From NCBI RefSeq assembly GCF_900537175.1, contig NZ_LS999833.1, positions 1,674,001 to 1,738,000 on the forward strand: a stretch of 64,000 nt of DNA, read 5' to 3'. Every line of letters starts with the position of its first letter. Position 1 is the first letter of the stretch. Positions 49,208 through 58,861 of the stretch are shown here, piece by piece. Source of the stretch: Lentilitoribacter sp. Alg239-R112 (GTDB lineage Bacteria > Pseudomonadota > Alphaproteobacteria > Rhizobiales > Rhizobiaceae). The translations under genes and the position numbers were made by a program. The notes below the pieces were generated by a model. That model made no database searches. It had not been told where the DNA came from and saw only the letters and a program-made list of their open reading frames with translations.

Positions 49208-50014
49208 ATGAAAGCGCTCGTAATAAATCTCAAAACGGCTCCAGAACGCAGAAAGTTCCAGCTATACCAACTTAAAGAGTTAGGCATTGAATTTGAGTTT
49301 TCGGATGCAGAGACAGCAAGTAAAGCACCAACACTTCGGTCCGAAGAATATTGGATGACAGGCGTTCGACCACTCAAAGATACAGAGAAAGCATGCCTTA
49401 TCAGCCATTGGAACTGTTGGAATAAGATAGTAAAAGCCAATGAACCAATGTTAGTCTTGGAGGATGATGCGTTTTTATCAATCAAAACGCCTCAACTCTT
49501 ACGCGCCATCAAAAACCTTACCGGAATAGATATACTTAATCTTGAAACCAGACATAGACGAGTGTTATTGAAAAAGAGCCCTGAACAATTATCGGGTTTG
49601 TACCAACTACTTTTGAATAGAGATGGTGCTGCTGCATACCTTTTGTGGCCAAGCGGGGCACAGAAAATGATAGAAAAAACGAATAGGAAGGCCGGCATCG
49701 CTGATGCGATGCTCTGGACAAGCTTTGAACTTCATGCTTACCAGATGAACCCGGCGTTAGCATTACAATCGGACAAATGTGAGAATTATGGAATTTCAAA
49801 CCCATTGGAAACACGATCATCCATTGCGACCGATGAAATTCACCCGCGCGACAAGCCAAGCGGCCGCTCTGAATACTTCAAGTTCCGTTTCCGGCGTTTC
49901 CTAGAACAATTGCATTTAGCACAGCCGATGGTCTTCAACTATTTCAGCTCTGAGAAGAAATATCTTGAAATTGTCAAAGATGATTTTGACTATCTTGCAA
50001 AATATAAAGGCTAA
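49208..50014 (+). CDS. Glycosyltransferase family 25 (LPS glycosyltransferase)
   Basis: The 268-residue product has the GT25 pattern: N-terminal VINLKTAPERRKFQLYQL, IGFEFSDAETA-like EFEFSDAETAS, ACLISHWNCWNKI, and the acidic LVLEDDAFLS used for metal-nucleotide binding, plus RDGAAAYLLWPSGAQKMIE. These enzymes transfer galactose or glucose to lipooligosaccharide. It forms an operon with the upstream GT4 gene. It converges exactly with the next gene (stops adjacent). Confidence 0.85.
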   Translation: MKALVINLKTAPERRKFQLYQLKELGIEFEFSDAETASKAPTLRSEEYWMTGVRPLKDTEKACLISHWNCWNKIVKANEPMLVLEDDAFLSIKTPQLLRAIKNLTGIDILNLETRHRRVLLKKSPEQLSGLYQLLLNRDGAAAYLLWPSGAQKMIEKTNRKAGIADAMLWTSFELHAYQMNPALALQSDKCENYGISNPLETRSSIATDEIHPRDKPSGRSEYFKFRFRRFLEQLHLAQPMVFNYFSSEKKYLEIVKDDFDYLAKYKG

Positions 50015-50749
50015 TCACCACCAACTTGTTCGATCGCGATGGTGAGCCTCCCGCAACCGCTTAAACGCGGTATCTTCGTCCTGTAATCTTAAAAAGATCT
50101 CTTCCAAGATTCGGCCTACTATTGGCGTTTTAAACATTTTATTTAACCGCCAGCGCAAATTTCGCAAAGTATCATCGGTACCAACAGCAAAACACGACAT
50201 ACCTCCAAATAACGGCATTAAATTATCGTGCAATTGAGAAATCTTCGCCTCATCATACATCAGGTTTTTCGCATTACTAAGCGTACGTTCGGTCTCATAA
50301 ACCTTTACAATATTGGCAAGCAATGAACCTTGTATAGCTACAGCCTGTACCGTTGAATCTTCATCATGATCTGCAAATGTTTCGCAAGCCGATACAAGCC
50401 ATCGCAAATTTAGCTCATTAATCAAAAAAGCACCTTCCTGCTGCCAAAGCTCTACATAAGATGCGTATGTCTTCTGGATTTGAAATTCACGCCTTAGAAG
50501 CACAATTAATTTGGCATGGTAGAATAAAAGTTCTGACTGCCCGGAAAACTCGAGACGAAGGTTCTTTAAATGCGCTTCCAAGGATTTATCCGAACCATAT
50601 GTTTGTTCTGGTTCACCCTCATCAATAACTTGCTTCTTTAACATCATTAGATCGACATTGTCGGATGTACTTCTTACTGCGCCCAAGCGTTTCCTATGCT
50701 GATTAATTGAAAAAAATTTTTCAAATCGCGTCTTTTGTCGACGTGCCAT
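50015..50749 (-). CDS. Unrecognised conserved-looking protein, 244 aa
   Basis: I do not recognise this family. The protein is soluble, with a basic N-terminus (MARRQKTRFEKFFSINQHRKR). The rest is mainly helical (LEAHLKNLRLEFSGQSELLF, EGAFLINELNLRWLVSACETF, LLANIVKVYETERTLSNAKN) and ends in REAHHRDRTSWW. No signal peptide, membrane segment or catalytic motif is visible. Codon pattern and an intact 735-base frame on the strand opposite two LPS genes support a real gene. It lies 231 bases from the divergent trxB. Confidence 0.7.
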   Translation of the reverse strand: MARRQKTRFEKFFSINQHRKRLGAVRSTSDNVDLMMLKKQVIDEGEPEQTYGSDKSLEAHLKNLRLEFSGQSELLFYHAKLIVLLRREFQIQKTYASYVELWQQEGAFLINELNLRWLVSACETFADHDEDSTVQAVAIQGSLLANIVKVYETERTLSNAKNLMYDEAKISQLHDNLMPLFGGMSCFAVGTDDTLRNLRWRLNKMFKTPIVGRILEEIFLRLQDEDTAFKRLREAHHRDRTSWW

Positions 50750-50980
50750 ATCTTTGGACCCTCATAGATGGGAAGTCTAAACATTCAAACCACAGAAAAC
50801 TTTGTAAATCACGATCACCGTAAATGCACTTAAAATATGCGCAACACATCATTCTCTCGATAGTTTGATCGCCAAAACCATGATGAACTGTGAGTAAGCA
50901 AGATCACCCCCTTGAAACAAAGACCCGGCAGTCACTAAGTATCACAAGCATAAATCATTCTTATTTTCGAAGGAAACCCA

Positions 50981-51925
50981 ATGTCTGACCGTCACGTCCC
51001 TGTGTTAATTATTGGATCAGGCCCTGCAGGCTACACAGCTGCAATTTACGCAGCGCGCGCCATGTTAAAGCCTGTCATGATCACAGGCCTTGAACAAGGT
51101 GGTCAATTGATGATTACCTCCGAGGTCGAGAACTATCCCGGCTATGCAGATGCCGTACAAGGCCCTTGGATGATGGACCAGATGTTGCAACAAGCCAAAA
51201 ATGTTGGCTCAGAGATCATAATTGACACAGTTACAGACGTAGACGTCAGTGAAAGACCTTTCAAAGTTTCAACAGACTCGGGCAATAGTTTCACCGCAGA
51301 TGCCCTTATCATTGCGACAGGTGCGCAAGCTAAATGGCTGGGGCTTCCATCTGAGCAAACCTTTATGGGTGGCGGTGTATCTGCTTGCGCGACCTGTGAT
51401 GGCTTTTTCTATCGCAATAAACATGTCGCCGTTGTTGGCGGGGGAAATACGGCTGTTGAAGAAGCGCTTTACCTCTCCAACCTTGCCAATAAAGTTACAG
51501 TTATTCACCGCAGAGATGAGTTTCGCGCCGAAAAGATATTGCAAGAACGTCTATTTGCAAAAGACAATGTTGAAATCATTTGGGATACTGAAGTTTCTGA
51601 AATCACAGGCGATACATCCAAAGCACCTTTGCCTCCATCAGTAACTGGTGTGAATTTGCACAACCGAAAAACAAATGAAGATAGCTCTATAGAAATAGAT
51701 GGAATTTTCATTGCCATTGGGCATGCCCCTGCGGTTTCTCTATTTGAAGGCAAGTTAAAGCAAAAGCCAAACAAATATCTCTGGACTGCACCAGATTCAA
51801 CCGCAACGGATGTCGAAGGTGTATTTGCTGCCGGCGATGTGACGGACGATATCTATCGACAAGCAGTTACAGCTGCTGGCATGGGATGTATGGCAGCATT
51901 AGAAGCAGAACGTTTCTTGGGTTAA
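50981..51925 (+). CDS. trxB: Thioredoxin-disulfide reductase TrxB
   Basis: TrxB passes NADPH electrons via FAD to thioredoxin. The 314-residue protein has the FAD motif LIIGSGPAGYTAAIYAARA, the redox-active SACATCDGFFYRNK (Cys-Ala-Thr-Cys), the NADPH motif VAVVGGGNTAVEEALYLSNL, and the C-terminal GVFAAGDVTDDIYRQAVTAAG. Size and motifs match the low-molecular-weight class. A LysR regulator gene follows 96 bases later. Confidence 0.96.
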   Translation: MSDRHVPVLIIGSGPAGYTAAIYAARAMLKPVMITGLEQGGQLMITSEVENYPGYADAVQGPWMMDQMLQQAKNVGSEIIIDTVTDVDVSERPFKVSTDSGNSFTADALIIATGAQAKWLGLPSEQTFMGGGVSACATCDGFFYRNKHVAVVGGGNTAVEEALYLSNLANKVTVIHRRDEFRAEKILQERLFAKDNVEIIWDTEVSEITGDTSKAPLPPSVTGVNLHNRKTNEDSSIEIDGIFIAIGHAPAVSLFEGKLKQKPNKYLWTAPDSTATDVEGVFAAGDVTDDIYRQAVTAAGMGCMAALEAERFLG

Positions 51926-52021
51926 GTAAACTCTCCTCCTTGTTTACATTGATGTTTTTAATTCCTTGTTTATGCTAGCAGAAGATATTGAATTCGTCGG
52001 AATCGGGAGGAGCTAGCGGAT

Positions 52022-52918
52022 ATGTCGTTAGATTGGGATAAATTGCGGATTTTTCATGCCGCAGCAGAAGCTGGTTCATTTACCCATGCCGCAGATAAAC
52101 TTCATTTATCTCAATCCGCAATTAGTCGTCAGGTGAGCGCCCTCGAATATGAGGTAGGTTCTAAACTTTTTCATAGGCATGCCCGTGGATTGATTCTGAC
52201 CGAACAAGGCGAGTTATTATTTCGAACCGCCGATGATGTGCTGCATCAACTTGAAACAGCACGTATGCGCCTTAAAGAAACCAACGACAGACCAAGCGGC
52301 AGTCTGCGTGTCACAACAACAGTGGGTTTGGGGCAAGGCTGGCTAACAGGGAACATTCATGAATTCCTATCTGTTTATGAAGATATCCAACTGCAATTAT
52401 TGCTCGATAATGATGAGATAAATGTAGGCATGCGCAAGGCTGACTGCGCCATTAGACTTCGCCAGCCTCAAGAATCCGACCTTATCCAGCGCAAACTCTT
52501 TACCGTGCATTTTCACATCTACGCCTCTCCTCATTACCTCAATAAATATGGCGAGTTAAAATCACTGGAAGATTTAGACAACCATAGAATTATTACGTTT
52601 GGTGAACCCGCACCACATTACTTGCTTGAAATGAATTGGCTGGAATCAATTGGGCGCAGCGCTGATAATCCGAGAATTCCCCAACTTCAAATCAATAGCC
52701 TGCCAGCTGTCCGCAGAGCCTGCATGCATGGGATAGGATTATCTCTTTTACCCGACTATATGGTTAGCAAATCAGATGGTTTGGTACAGCTTCAAATCAA
52801 TGCCGATATTCCATCCTTTGATACCTATTTTTGCTATGCAGAAGAGATGAAAAATGTAGCAAAACTCCAAGTCTTCCGTGATTTTCTGGTTGCCAAGGCA
52901 AGAAAATGGGAATTCTAA
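52022..52918 (+). CDS. LysR-type regulator of the LsrB/VtlR family
   Basis: The 298-residue LysR protein has an N-terminal winged helix (LRIFHAAAEAGSFTHAADKL, LSQSAISRQVSALE) and a substrate-binding domain. It lies directly after trxB and directly before an AbcR-like small RNA, the same arrangement as lsrB in Sinorhizobium/Agrobacterium and vtlR in Brucella. VtlR activates abcR2 there, and LsrB responds to redox stress through cysteines. Cysteines are present at 142, 234 and 271, but whether they match the reported sensors was not checked. GGGAGGAGC precedes the ATG. Confidence 0.85.
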   Translation: MSLDWDKLRIFHAAAEAGSFTHAADKLHLSQSAISRQVSALEYEVGSKLFHRHARGLILTEQGELLFRTADDVLHQLETARMRLKETNDRPSGSLRVTTTVGLGQGWLTGNIHEFLSVYEDIQLQLLLDNDEINVGMRKADCAIRLRQPQESDLIQRKLFTVHFHIYASPHYLNKYGELKSLEDLDNHRIITFGEPAPHYLLEMNWLESIGRSADNPRIPQLQINSLPAVRRACMHGIGLSLLPDYMVSKSDGLVQLQINADIPSFDTYFCYAEEMKNVAKLQVFRDFLVAKARKWEF

Positions 52919-53039
52919 GCATGGTTTTGTGGAAAAAAAATCGTACACAAGGTGATATAAATCACTCAAAAGATTAGATTTTATGCAAGTTACTGCACAG
53001 TTATGCGTCAGATGCATGACAGGTATGCAATTCTACTTA

Positions 53040-53068
53040 TTGATATTTTGTTAAGAAAGCCTCATATC
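53040..53068 (+). promoter_or_regulatory. Promoter of the AbcR-like RNA
   Basis: TTGATA (53040-53045), 17 bases, CATATC (53063-53068): a plausible sigma-70 promoter that places the 5' end near 53075. Upstream inverted repeats GTGAT-N4-ATCAC (52952-52965) and GTCA-N6-TGAC (53007-53020) are candidate LysR-regulator contacts. Confidence 0.6.
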
Positions 53069-53074
53069 ACAGTC

Positions 53075-53182
53075 AGCGAATGCATAAAGATGGTTTCCTC
53101 CCAATCCATCGCATGAGCTGTTCCCTCCGAAGGTTCAAACCTTCAATTTTATAAGCCGTGGCGCATGCTACGGCTTTTTTTT
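53075..53182 (+). ncRNA. AbcR-family (alpha-r15-like) trans-acting small RNA
   Basis: This is an RNA of about 108 nt with three predicted hairpins. The first has stem GATGG/CCATC (53089-53110, extended by ATGC/GCAT) with the anti-Shine-Dalgarno sequence CCTCCC in its loop. A single-stranded CTGTTCCCTCC carries a second anti-SD. GAAGGT-TCAA-ACCTTC (53129-53144) follows. The terminator AAGCCGT...ACGGCTT (53153-53176) ends in T8. Two anti-SD motifs, Hfq-type U-tail, length and the position after a LysR gene beside trxB match AbcR1/AbcR2, which silence ABC transporter mRNAs in Rhizobiales. Family assignment is from memory of that architecture, not alignment. Confidence 0.8.
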
Positions 53183-53241
53183 GCCTAGAGATAAGGCGTC
53201 AGCTTCTTTAAACGGCGATCAATGGCATTAATTTAGGCAAC

Positions 53242-53275
53242 AAAAACGCGCAACACATTGAATGCGCCGCGCGTT
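53242..53275 (-). terminator. Intrinsic terminator of the aspartate aminotransferase gene
   Basis: On the minus strand a 14-bp stem (AACGCGCGGCGCAT with ATGTGTTGCGCGTT, including G-U pairs) has a three-base loop and is followed by a T-tract, 22 bases after the stop. Confidence 0.85.
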
Positions 53276-53297
53276 ATTTGAAATTTAGATATTGCTA

Positions 53298-54560
<1,263 letters not shown>

Positions 54561-54713
54561 TCAAAATCCAATTTGCTGTGAAAATTATTGGAAAATGGCC
54601 ATTGATTATCCCATGCCACGAAAAGACCACCAAACAACACGCAAAAACCACATTTACGTCGAATTGCTGTCTTTGTTTTGCAAGAAAAGGAAGGTGAAAT
54701 AAGGAATGGAATA

Positions 54714-54908
54714 ATGGATCAGTTTGTTAAATCTAGTCGCCGGACACAACCAAAACATCAAGCTCGAAAAACAATCGCTTTATCGGCATTTTTTCTTATC
54801 GCCATGGCTCTCCTTATGAGCATTGGGAAAACAGATTATCAGGGCGTGAACGAGATTAATTACCCTAATAATTTTGCACAGGCATCATCAGACATTGGTT
54901 TGAGCTGA
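54714..54908 (+). CDS. Small single-pass membrane protein, unrecognised
   Basis: This 64-residue frame begins after AGGAATGG with a basic N-terminus (MDQFVKSSRRTQPKHQARKT), then one membrane helix (IALSAFFLIAMALLMSIG) and a short polar tail (NYPNNFAQASSDIGLS). The topology would be N-in, or it could be a non-cleaved signal. I do not recognise the family. The ribosome-binding site and coherent topology favour a real gene, but its size keeps confidence low. Confidence 0.45.
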   Translation: MDQFVKSSRRTQPKHQARKTIALSAFFLIAMALLMSIGKTDYQGVNEINYPNNFAQASSDIGLS

Positions 54909-55268
54909 TCTGGACGATTAATCCCTACGACACAAATCGCTTTGCCAGATTAGGCAAACCAACCAGCAAACCAAAGCCATAATATTGGTAAGAGCTGGCA
55001 AAACTGACCGATAATATTGGGTTCAAAATGAGTCATATAAGCTTACTTCTCCTGTCCTTGCACCTATAATCCAGTTCATCACTTTACATTATTTATCGAA
55101 TATTCGCTGGTAGCCAATTGCTTCTTGCATTTTGGTTTAGTAGAGCAAGGACTAGTTTATGCGTCAAACTTTGCAAGTGAAGCATCTACCTAGAAAAAAT
55201 TAAAGAGAAGAATATTTCGACTGGATTATTCTTGCGAACTAACATCTCATTTTTGGAAAGCCTTCTCA
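54909..55268 (+). other. 360-base gap before the EamA transporter gene
   Basis: No gene is supported. It holds a TTTGCC-N6-GGCAAA inverted repeat (54941-54958, no U-tract) and a 10-bp direct repeat ATAATATTGG at 54979 and 55011. The EamA gene promoter presumably lies in the A/T-rich right half. Nothing else is evident. Confidence 0.4.
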
Positions 55269-56156
55269 ATGACACGTCGTAATGCAAACCTTCTTCTCTT
55301 GCTTGCAGGTGCCGTATGGGGCATGGGCTTTATTGCGCAATCCACCGCAATGGATGATATCGGACCATACACATTCGTTGGTGCGCGATTTGTAATTGCA
55401 AGTATCGTATTACTTCCGCTCGCAATTTATGAAAGTAAACGCGCGACACGAAAACTTCCTGTAATAGCCTACCTGCAATTCATTATAATCGGTGCAGTGC
55501 TTTTTGCAGCTATGGCATTGCAACAGGTTGGACTTTTAACCACCACTGTTACCAATTCAGGGGTTCTGACCGGTCTTTATGTAGTTATTGTTCCAATTCT
55601 AGCATTACTCATCTTTAGAGAGATTCCCCACTATATTATATGGCCCAGTGTTGTTTTAACATTCTCCGGTATTTTCCTGCTCTCCGGAGGGCATTTATCC
55701 GCACTCACAAAAGGAGATATACTCACAATCATGTGCGCTGTTGGAAATGCATTGCAGGTAATATTGATTACAAGATACGTAATCAAATATGCCCGTCCAC
55801 TGACCTTCAGCTTTATGCAATTTGCAACAATTGCCATACTGGGAAGCATCTCTGGGCTTGGGTTTGAAACCACCGAAATGACATCCCTGCTCCCAGCTTT
55901 GCCCGAAATTCTCTATGCAGGGATTTTTTCAAGTGCCCTGGCATTTACAATTCAGGCAGTTGCGCAGAGATATACAACCGCCCCTCAAACAGCCATATTC
56001 ATGTCATCAGAGGTCTTGTTTGCAGCATTATTTGGCGCGATACTTCTTGGTGAACGCATTCCGGCAATCGGATATTTAGGTGGGCTGTTGATTTTCACAG
56101 CCATGATATTAACGGAAACTATTCCACACATAAAACGCAAAGTATTGACCAGCTAA
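55269..56156 (+). CDS. EamA/DMT-family transporter
   Basis: The 295-residue protein has ten hydrophobic helices in two EamA repeats. The first starts LLLLAGAVWGMGFIAQSTAM with PYTFVGARFVIASIVLLPLA. The second carries SALAFTIQAVAQRYTTAPQTAIFMSSEVLFAALFGAIL (broken here) and LLGERIPAIGYLGGLLIFTAM. These drug/metabolite exporters have varied substrates, and this one cannot be assigned. GGAAAG precedes the ATG. Confidence 0.9.
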   Translation: MTRRNANLLLLLAGAVWGMGFIAQSTAMDDIGPYTFVGARFVIASIVLLPLAIYESKRATRKLPVIAYLQFIIIGAVLFAAMALQQVGLLTTTVTNSGVLTGLYVVIVPILALLIFREIPHYIIWPSVVLTFSGIFLLSGGHLSALTKGDILTIMCAVGNALQVILITRYVIKYARPLTFSFMQFATIAILGSISGLGFETTEMTSLLPALPEILYAGIFSSALAFTIQAVAQRYTTAPQTAIFMSSEVLFAALFGAILLGERIPAIGYLGGLLIFTAMILTETIPHIKRKVLTS

Positions 56157-56246
56157 ATTCGTTCATCTTTCATTCAGGTTGGATTTTGTAATGTGACACC
56201 ATGTTTAAAAATAAGATGCAGCAATGCATTAACTAAGGTGTCAATC

Positions 56247-56699
56247 ATGAAGAAACTTATCAATTCATTTGTTATCGCAGCCAGTATTGCAGCCATCAGC
56301 GCTACATCCGTTTCAACTGCACAAGCACACGATATATATGTGCAACATCATCATCATAAACATGTTCAAAGAAATAATAATTCTGATGATGCCATTGTTT
56401 GGGGTATTCTTGGGCTTGCTGCCGGCGCCATTATTGCAGGCTCTGTGAACAACCAGCAGTCACATCGCCGTGTAGTTACGCCTCAGCGCCATTATCCTGG
56501 TGCAAATCATTATCCTCAGGCCCCGCGCCATTCTTATAGACAAAAGCGTAGGTATCAACATAGCCGACACACAGGAGGATATGAGCCTTGGACAAAAGGA
56601 TGGTACAATTATTGCGACAATAGATATCGCTCATTTAACCCACGTACAGGTACTTTCCGCGGTTACGATGGTCGAGATCACTTCTGTGTGGCAAGATAA
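56247..56699 (+). CDS. BA14K-family secreted protein
   Basis: The 150-residue product has a signal peptide (MKKLINSFVIAASIAAIS, cleaved near AQA), a His-rich stretch (VQHHHHKHVQ), a Gly/Ala hydrophobic segment (AIVWGILGLAAGAIIAG), and a His/Arg/Tyr-rich region. It ends in the BA14K signature GWYNYCDNRYRSFNPRTGTF followed by RGYDGRDHFC. BA14K is a Brucella immunoreactive, lectin-like surface protein family common in Rhizobiales. AGGTG precedes ATG 56247. Confidence 0.85.
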   Translation: MKKLINSFVIAASIAAISATSVSTAQAHDIYVQHHHHKHVQRNNNSDDAIVWGILGLAAGAIIAGSVNNQQSHRRVVTPQRHYPGANHYPQAPRHSYRQKRRYQHSRHTGGYEPWTKGWYNYCDNRYRSFNPRTGTFRGYDGRDHFCVAR

Positions 56700-56706
56700 A
56701 CTGAAA

Positions 56707-57354
56707 TTAAAGACCGGTTAGGAATGGATTACTCTTCCGTTCCTGACCAATTTGACCGCCAGGTCCATGGCCACATATAAAACCAACGCCATCACCAAGA
56801 GGAAACAATTTTTCCTTTATTGATTTTAAAAGTTGCTCATGATTTCCACCAGGCAGATCGGTCCTGCCAATGGATCCAGCAAATACTACATCACCAACAT
56901 GCGCAAATTGCTGCGCTCTATTAAAGAAAATCACATGCCCAGGCGCATGGCCAGGGCAATGATAAACTTCAAACTCATGCCCTGCAAAAGAAACTCTATC
57001 ACCTTCATTGAGCCATTGGTTCCGCGTTACATTTCTAACAGCCATGTCGACGCCAAACATTTTAGCTTGCTCTTCTAATCCTGATAACAAAGGTACATCA
57101 TCTTTATGTGGCCCAATAATCTCTACATCGAGAATATCTTTGAGCTCCTCCGCTCCCCCAGCATGATCGATGTGACCATGTGTTAACCAGATCTCGGTTA
57201 TAGACAGTCCTTTGTTTTCAATAGCTTCGATAATGGCCGACACATCTCCACCAGGGTCAATCACAACGCCTTTCTTCTGATCTTGATCAAATAAGATAGT
57301 ACAATTCTGCTGAAAAGGAGTAACGGGAACAATGATGGCTTGGAGACTTGTCAT
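56707..57354 (-). CDS. MBL-fold metallo-hydrolase (YcbL/glyoxalase II-like)
   Basis: The 215-residue product has the metallo-beta-lactamase fold motif THGHIDHAGGAEEL (HxHxDH), a second ligand HCPGHAPGHVIF, the bridging aspartate in HVGDVVFAGSIGRTDLPGG, and the final histidine in ICGHGPGGQIGQE. It lacks the C-terminal substrate domain of true glyoxalase II, so it belongs to the YcbL-type one-domain group. The start is ATG 57354; a TTG four codons earlier is less likely. It converges with the BA14K gene. Confidence 0.88.
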   Translation of the reverse strand: MTSLQAIIVPVTPFQQNCTILFDQDQKKGVVIDPGGDVSAIIEAIENKGLSITEIWLTHGHIDHAGGAEELKDILDVEIIGPHKDDVPLLSGLEEQAKMFGVDMAVRNVTRNQWLNEGDRVSFAGHEFEVYHCPGHAPGHVIFFNRAQQFAHVGDVVFAGSIGRTDLPGGNHEQLLKSIKEKLFPLGDGVGFICGHGPGGQIGQERKSNPFLTGL

Positions 57355-57473
57355 GATTTCTTTCAATCTTACGAGATGGATGCTTCATTGCCTGAAGCAA
57401 ATACGTCTTTGCCTTACTTACTATTCATGTACAATATGAACAAGCAATAGGGATTAGTACATAGGGGAAAAAT

Positions 57474-57752
57474 ATGGAATCATTATTACCTATCATTATA
57501 CAATTTGTAACAGGTGTAATCGCCGGAAATTCGGTAAGCTCGATCCTAAAACAAACTGCACTTGGCCCTATTGGTCGAACTTTAGCAGGAGCAATCGGCG
57601 GTGTTGGCGGCACGTTTATTCTCGGCTTGCTTGGAGGCGGAGATCTTACAAGTGCCATGGGTGCTTTGGCGGGCAGTGCCGTCAGCGGTGCAGCAGGTGG
57701 CGCGATTATGTCCGGTGGTCTAGGCGCGATACTTGGAATGCTCAAAAAATAA
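57474..57752 (+). CDS. Small Gly/Ala-rich membrane protein, unrecognised
   Basis: This 92-residue protein is hydrophobic throughout: an N-terminal helix (LLPIIIQFVTGVIAG), then glycine-zipper-like stretches (TLAGAIGGVGGTFILGLLGGG, ALAGSAVSGAAGGAIMSGG, LGAILGMLKK). The pattern suggests two or three membrane helices packed by glycines. It has its own terminator. I do not recognise a family, and the function is unknown. Confidence 0.65.
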   Translation: MESLLPIIIQFVTGVIAGNSVSSILKQTALGPIGRTLAGAIGGVGGTFILGLLGGGDLTSAMGALAGSAVSGAAGGAIMSGGLGAILGMLKK

Positions 57753-57776
57753 AAAAGGCAGCTAATGCCGCCTTTT
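57753..57776. terminator. Bidirectional terminator between Gly-rich gene and ilvE
   Basis: AAAAGGC, ten bases, GCCTTTT: a stem flanked by A- and T-tracts, suited to both convergent genes. It begins at the last base of the + strand gene. Confidence 0.7.
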
Positions 57777-57801
57777 CGATTGAATAGCAATCTTCCACTA
57801 C

Positions 57802-58677
57802 TTAGCTAGGTGTGACTTCTTTCGTGTAGTCTTCCATCAAAGTTTTGATGATGTCACCAACAACAAATTTATAAGACCCAATCTCAGATACTGGTGTCAC
57901 TTCCGCAGCGGTTCCTGTTAGGAAACAACCTTCGAATCCCTCCATTTCTTCTGGAAGAATGGCGCGTTCGGTAACCTTGATGCCACGCTTTTTTGCCAAA
58001 TCAATAATCGTTTGGCGTGTAATACCGTTTAAGAAACAATCAGGATCAGGTGTTATGATCTCTCCATCTTTGATGAAGAAGACATTTGCACCTGTTGCTT
58101 CCGCAACACGTCCACGCCAATCAAGCATCAATGCATCAGTATAACCTTCCGATTCTGCCTTATGTTTTGACAATGTGCAGATCATATAAAGGCCCGCAGC
58201 TTTCGCAAAACTTGGTATCGTTCTCGGGTCAGGACGACAATATTCGGCCATTCCGAGACGCAAACCCTTTAATCGTTCTTCCGGGTCAAAATAACTCGGC
58301 CATGCCCAAACAGCGATCGCCAAATTAATTTTGTTAGATTGGGCTGAAATACCCATCATTTCAGAGCCACGCCATGCAATTGGGCGGATATATGCATCAG
58401 TTAAACCCTGGCGTTTCAATGTCGCAATGCAAGCCTCATCGATCTCGTCAGCCGTGTAAGGGATTTCAAAACCAAGATACTCAGCTGATTTAATCAAACG
58501 GTCCGTATGTTGGCGAAGTTTAAAAATCTCACCACCATATGCGCGCTCACCTTCAAAGACGGAACTCGCATAGTGAAGACCATGTGTCAGCACATGCACT
58601 TTCGCATCCCGCCAATCAACAAATTCACCATTATACCAAATTTCGCCATCAAGTTGATCAAACGATTTGGAAGCCAT
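57802..58677 (-). CDS. ilvE: Branched-chain amino acid aminotransferase IlvE
   Basis: IlvE interconverts leucine, isoleucine and valine with their 2-oxo acids (class IV PLP fold). The 291-residue product has GEIWYNGEFVDWRDAKVHVL, HYASSVFEGERAYGG, the YIRPIAWRGSE segment, and LDWRGRVAEATGANVFFIKDG with FLNGITRQTIIDLA, all IlvE/D-amino-acid-transaminase-family motifs. The start is ATG 58677 with GGAGAG upstream; 21 further in-frame codons lack support. It is divergent from the MarR/OmpR/kinase operon. Confidence 0.93.
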   Translation of the reverse strand: MASKSFDQLDGEIWYNGEFVDWRDAKVHVLTHGLHYASSVFEGERAYGGEIFKLRQHTDRLIKSAEYLGFEIPYTADEIDEACIATLKRQGLTDAYIRPIAWRGSEMMGISAQSNKINLAIAVWAWPSYFDPEERLKGLRLGMAEYCRPDPRTIPSFAKAAGLYMICTLSKHKAESEGYTDALMLDWRGRVAEATGANVFFIKDGEIITPDPDCFLNGITRQTIIDLAKKRGIKVTERAILPEEMEGFEGCFLTGTAAEVTPVSEIGSYKFVVGDIIKTLMEDYTKEVTPS

Positions 58678-58778
58678 GACATTCTCTCCGGCACGTAGCC
58701 ATAATATAAATCCGATCCAAATTGGACCGGATAATTTCATTTCCTAAGACATATTCTGAGATTTAGCACAAAAAACAG

Positions 58779-58798
58779 TCTCAATTGCTGAGTTGAGA
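58779..58798. promoter_or_regulatory. Inverted repeat TCTCAA-N8-TTGAGA, probable MarR operator
   Basis: Two perfect 6-base arms lie in the 184-base divergent region between ilvE and the PetP-like MarR gene, 64 bases before its ATG. MarR regulators usually bind palindromes by their own gene; direct evidence is lacking. Confidence 0.5.
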
Positions 58799-58861
58799 TT
58801 AACAATCATGCAAAATTGTGTCAATAAGGCTGACATATTTAAACGCATCCGGAGTCCGCTG

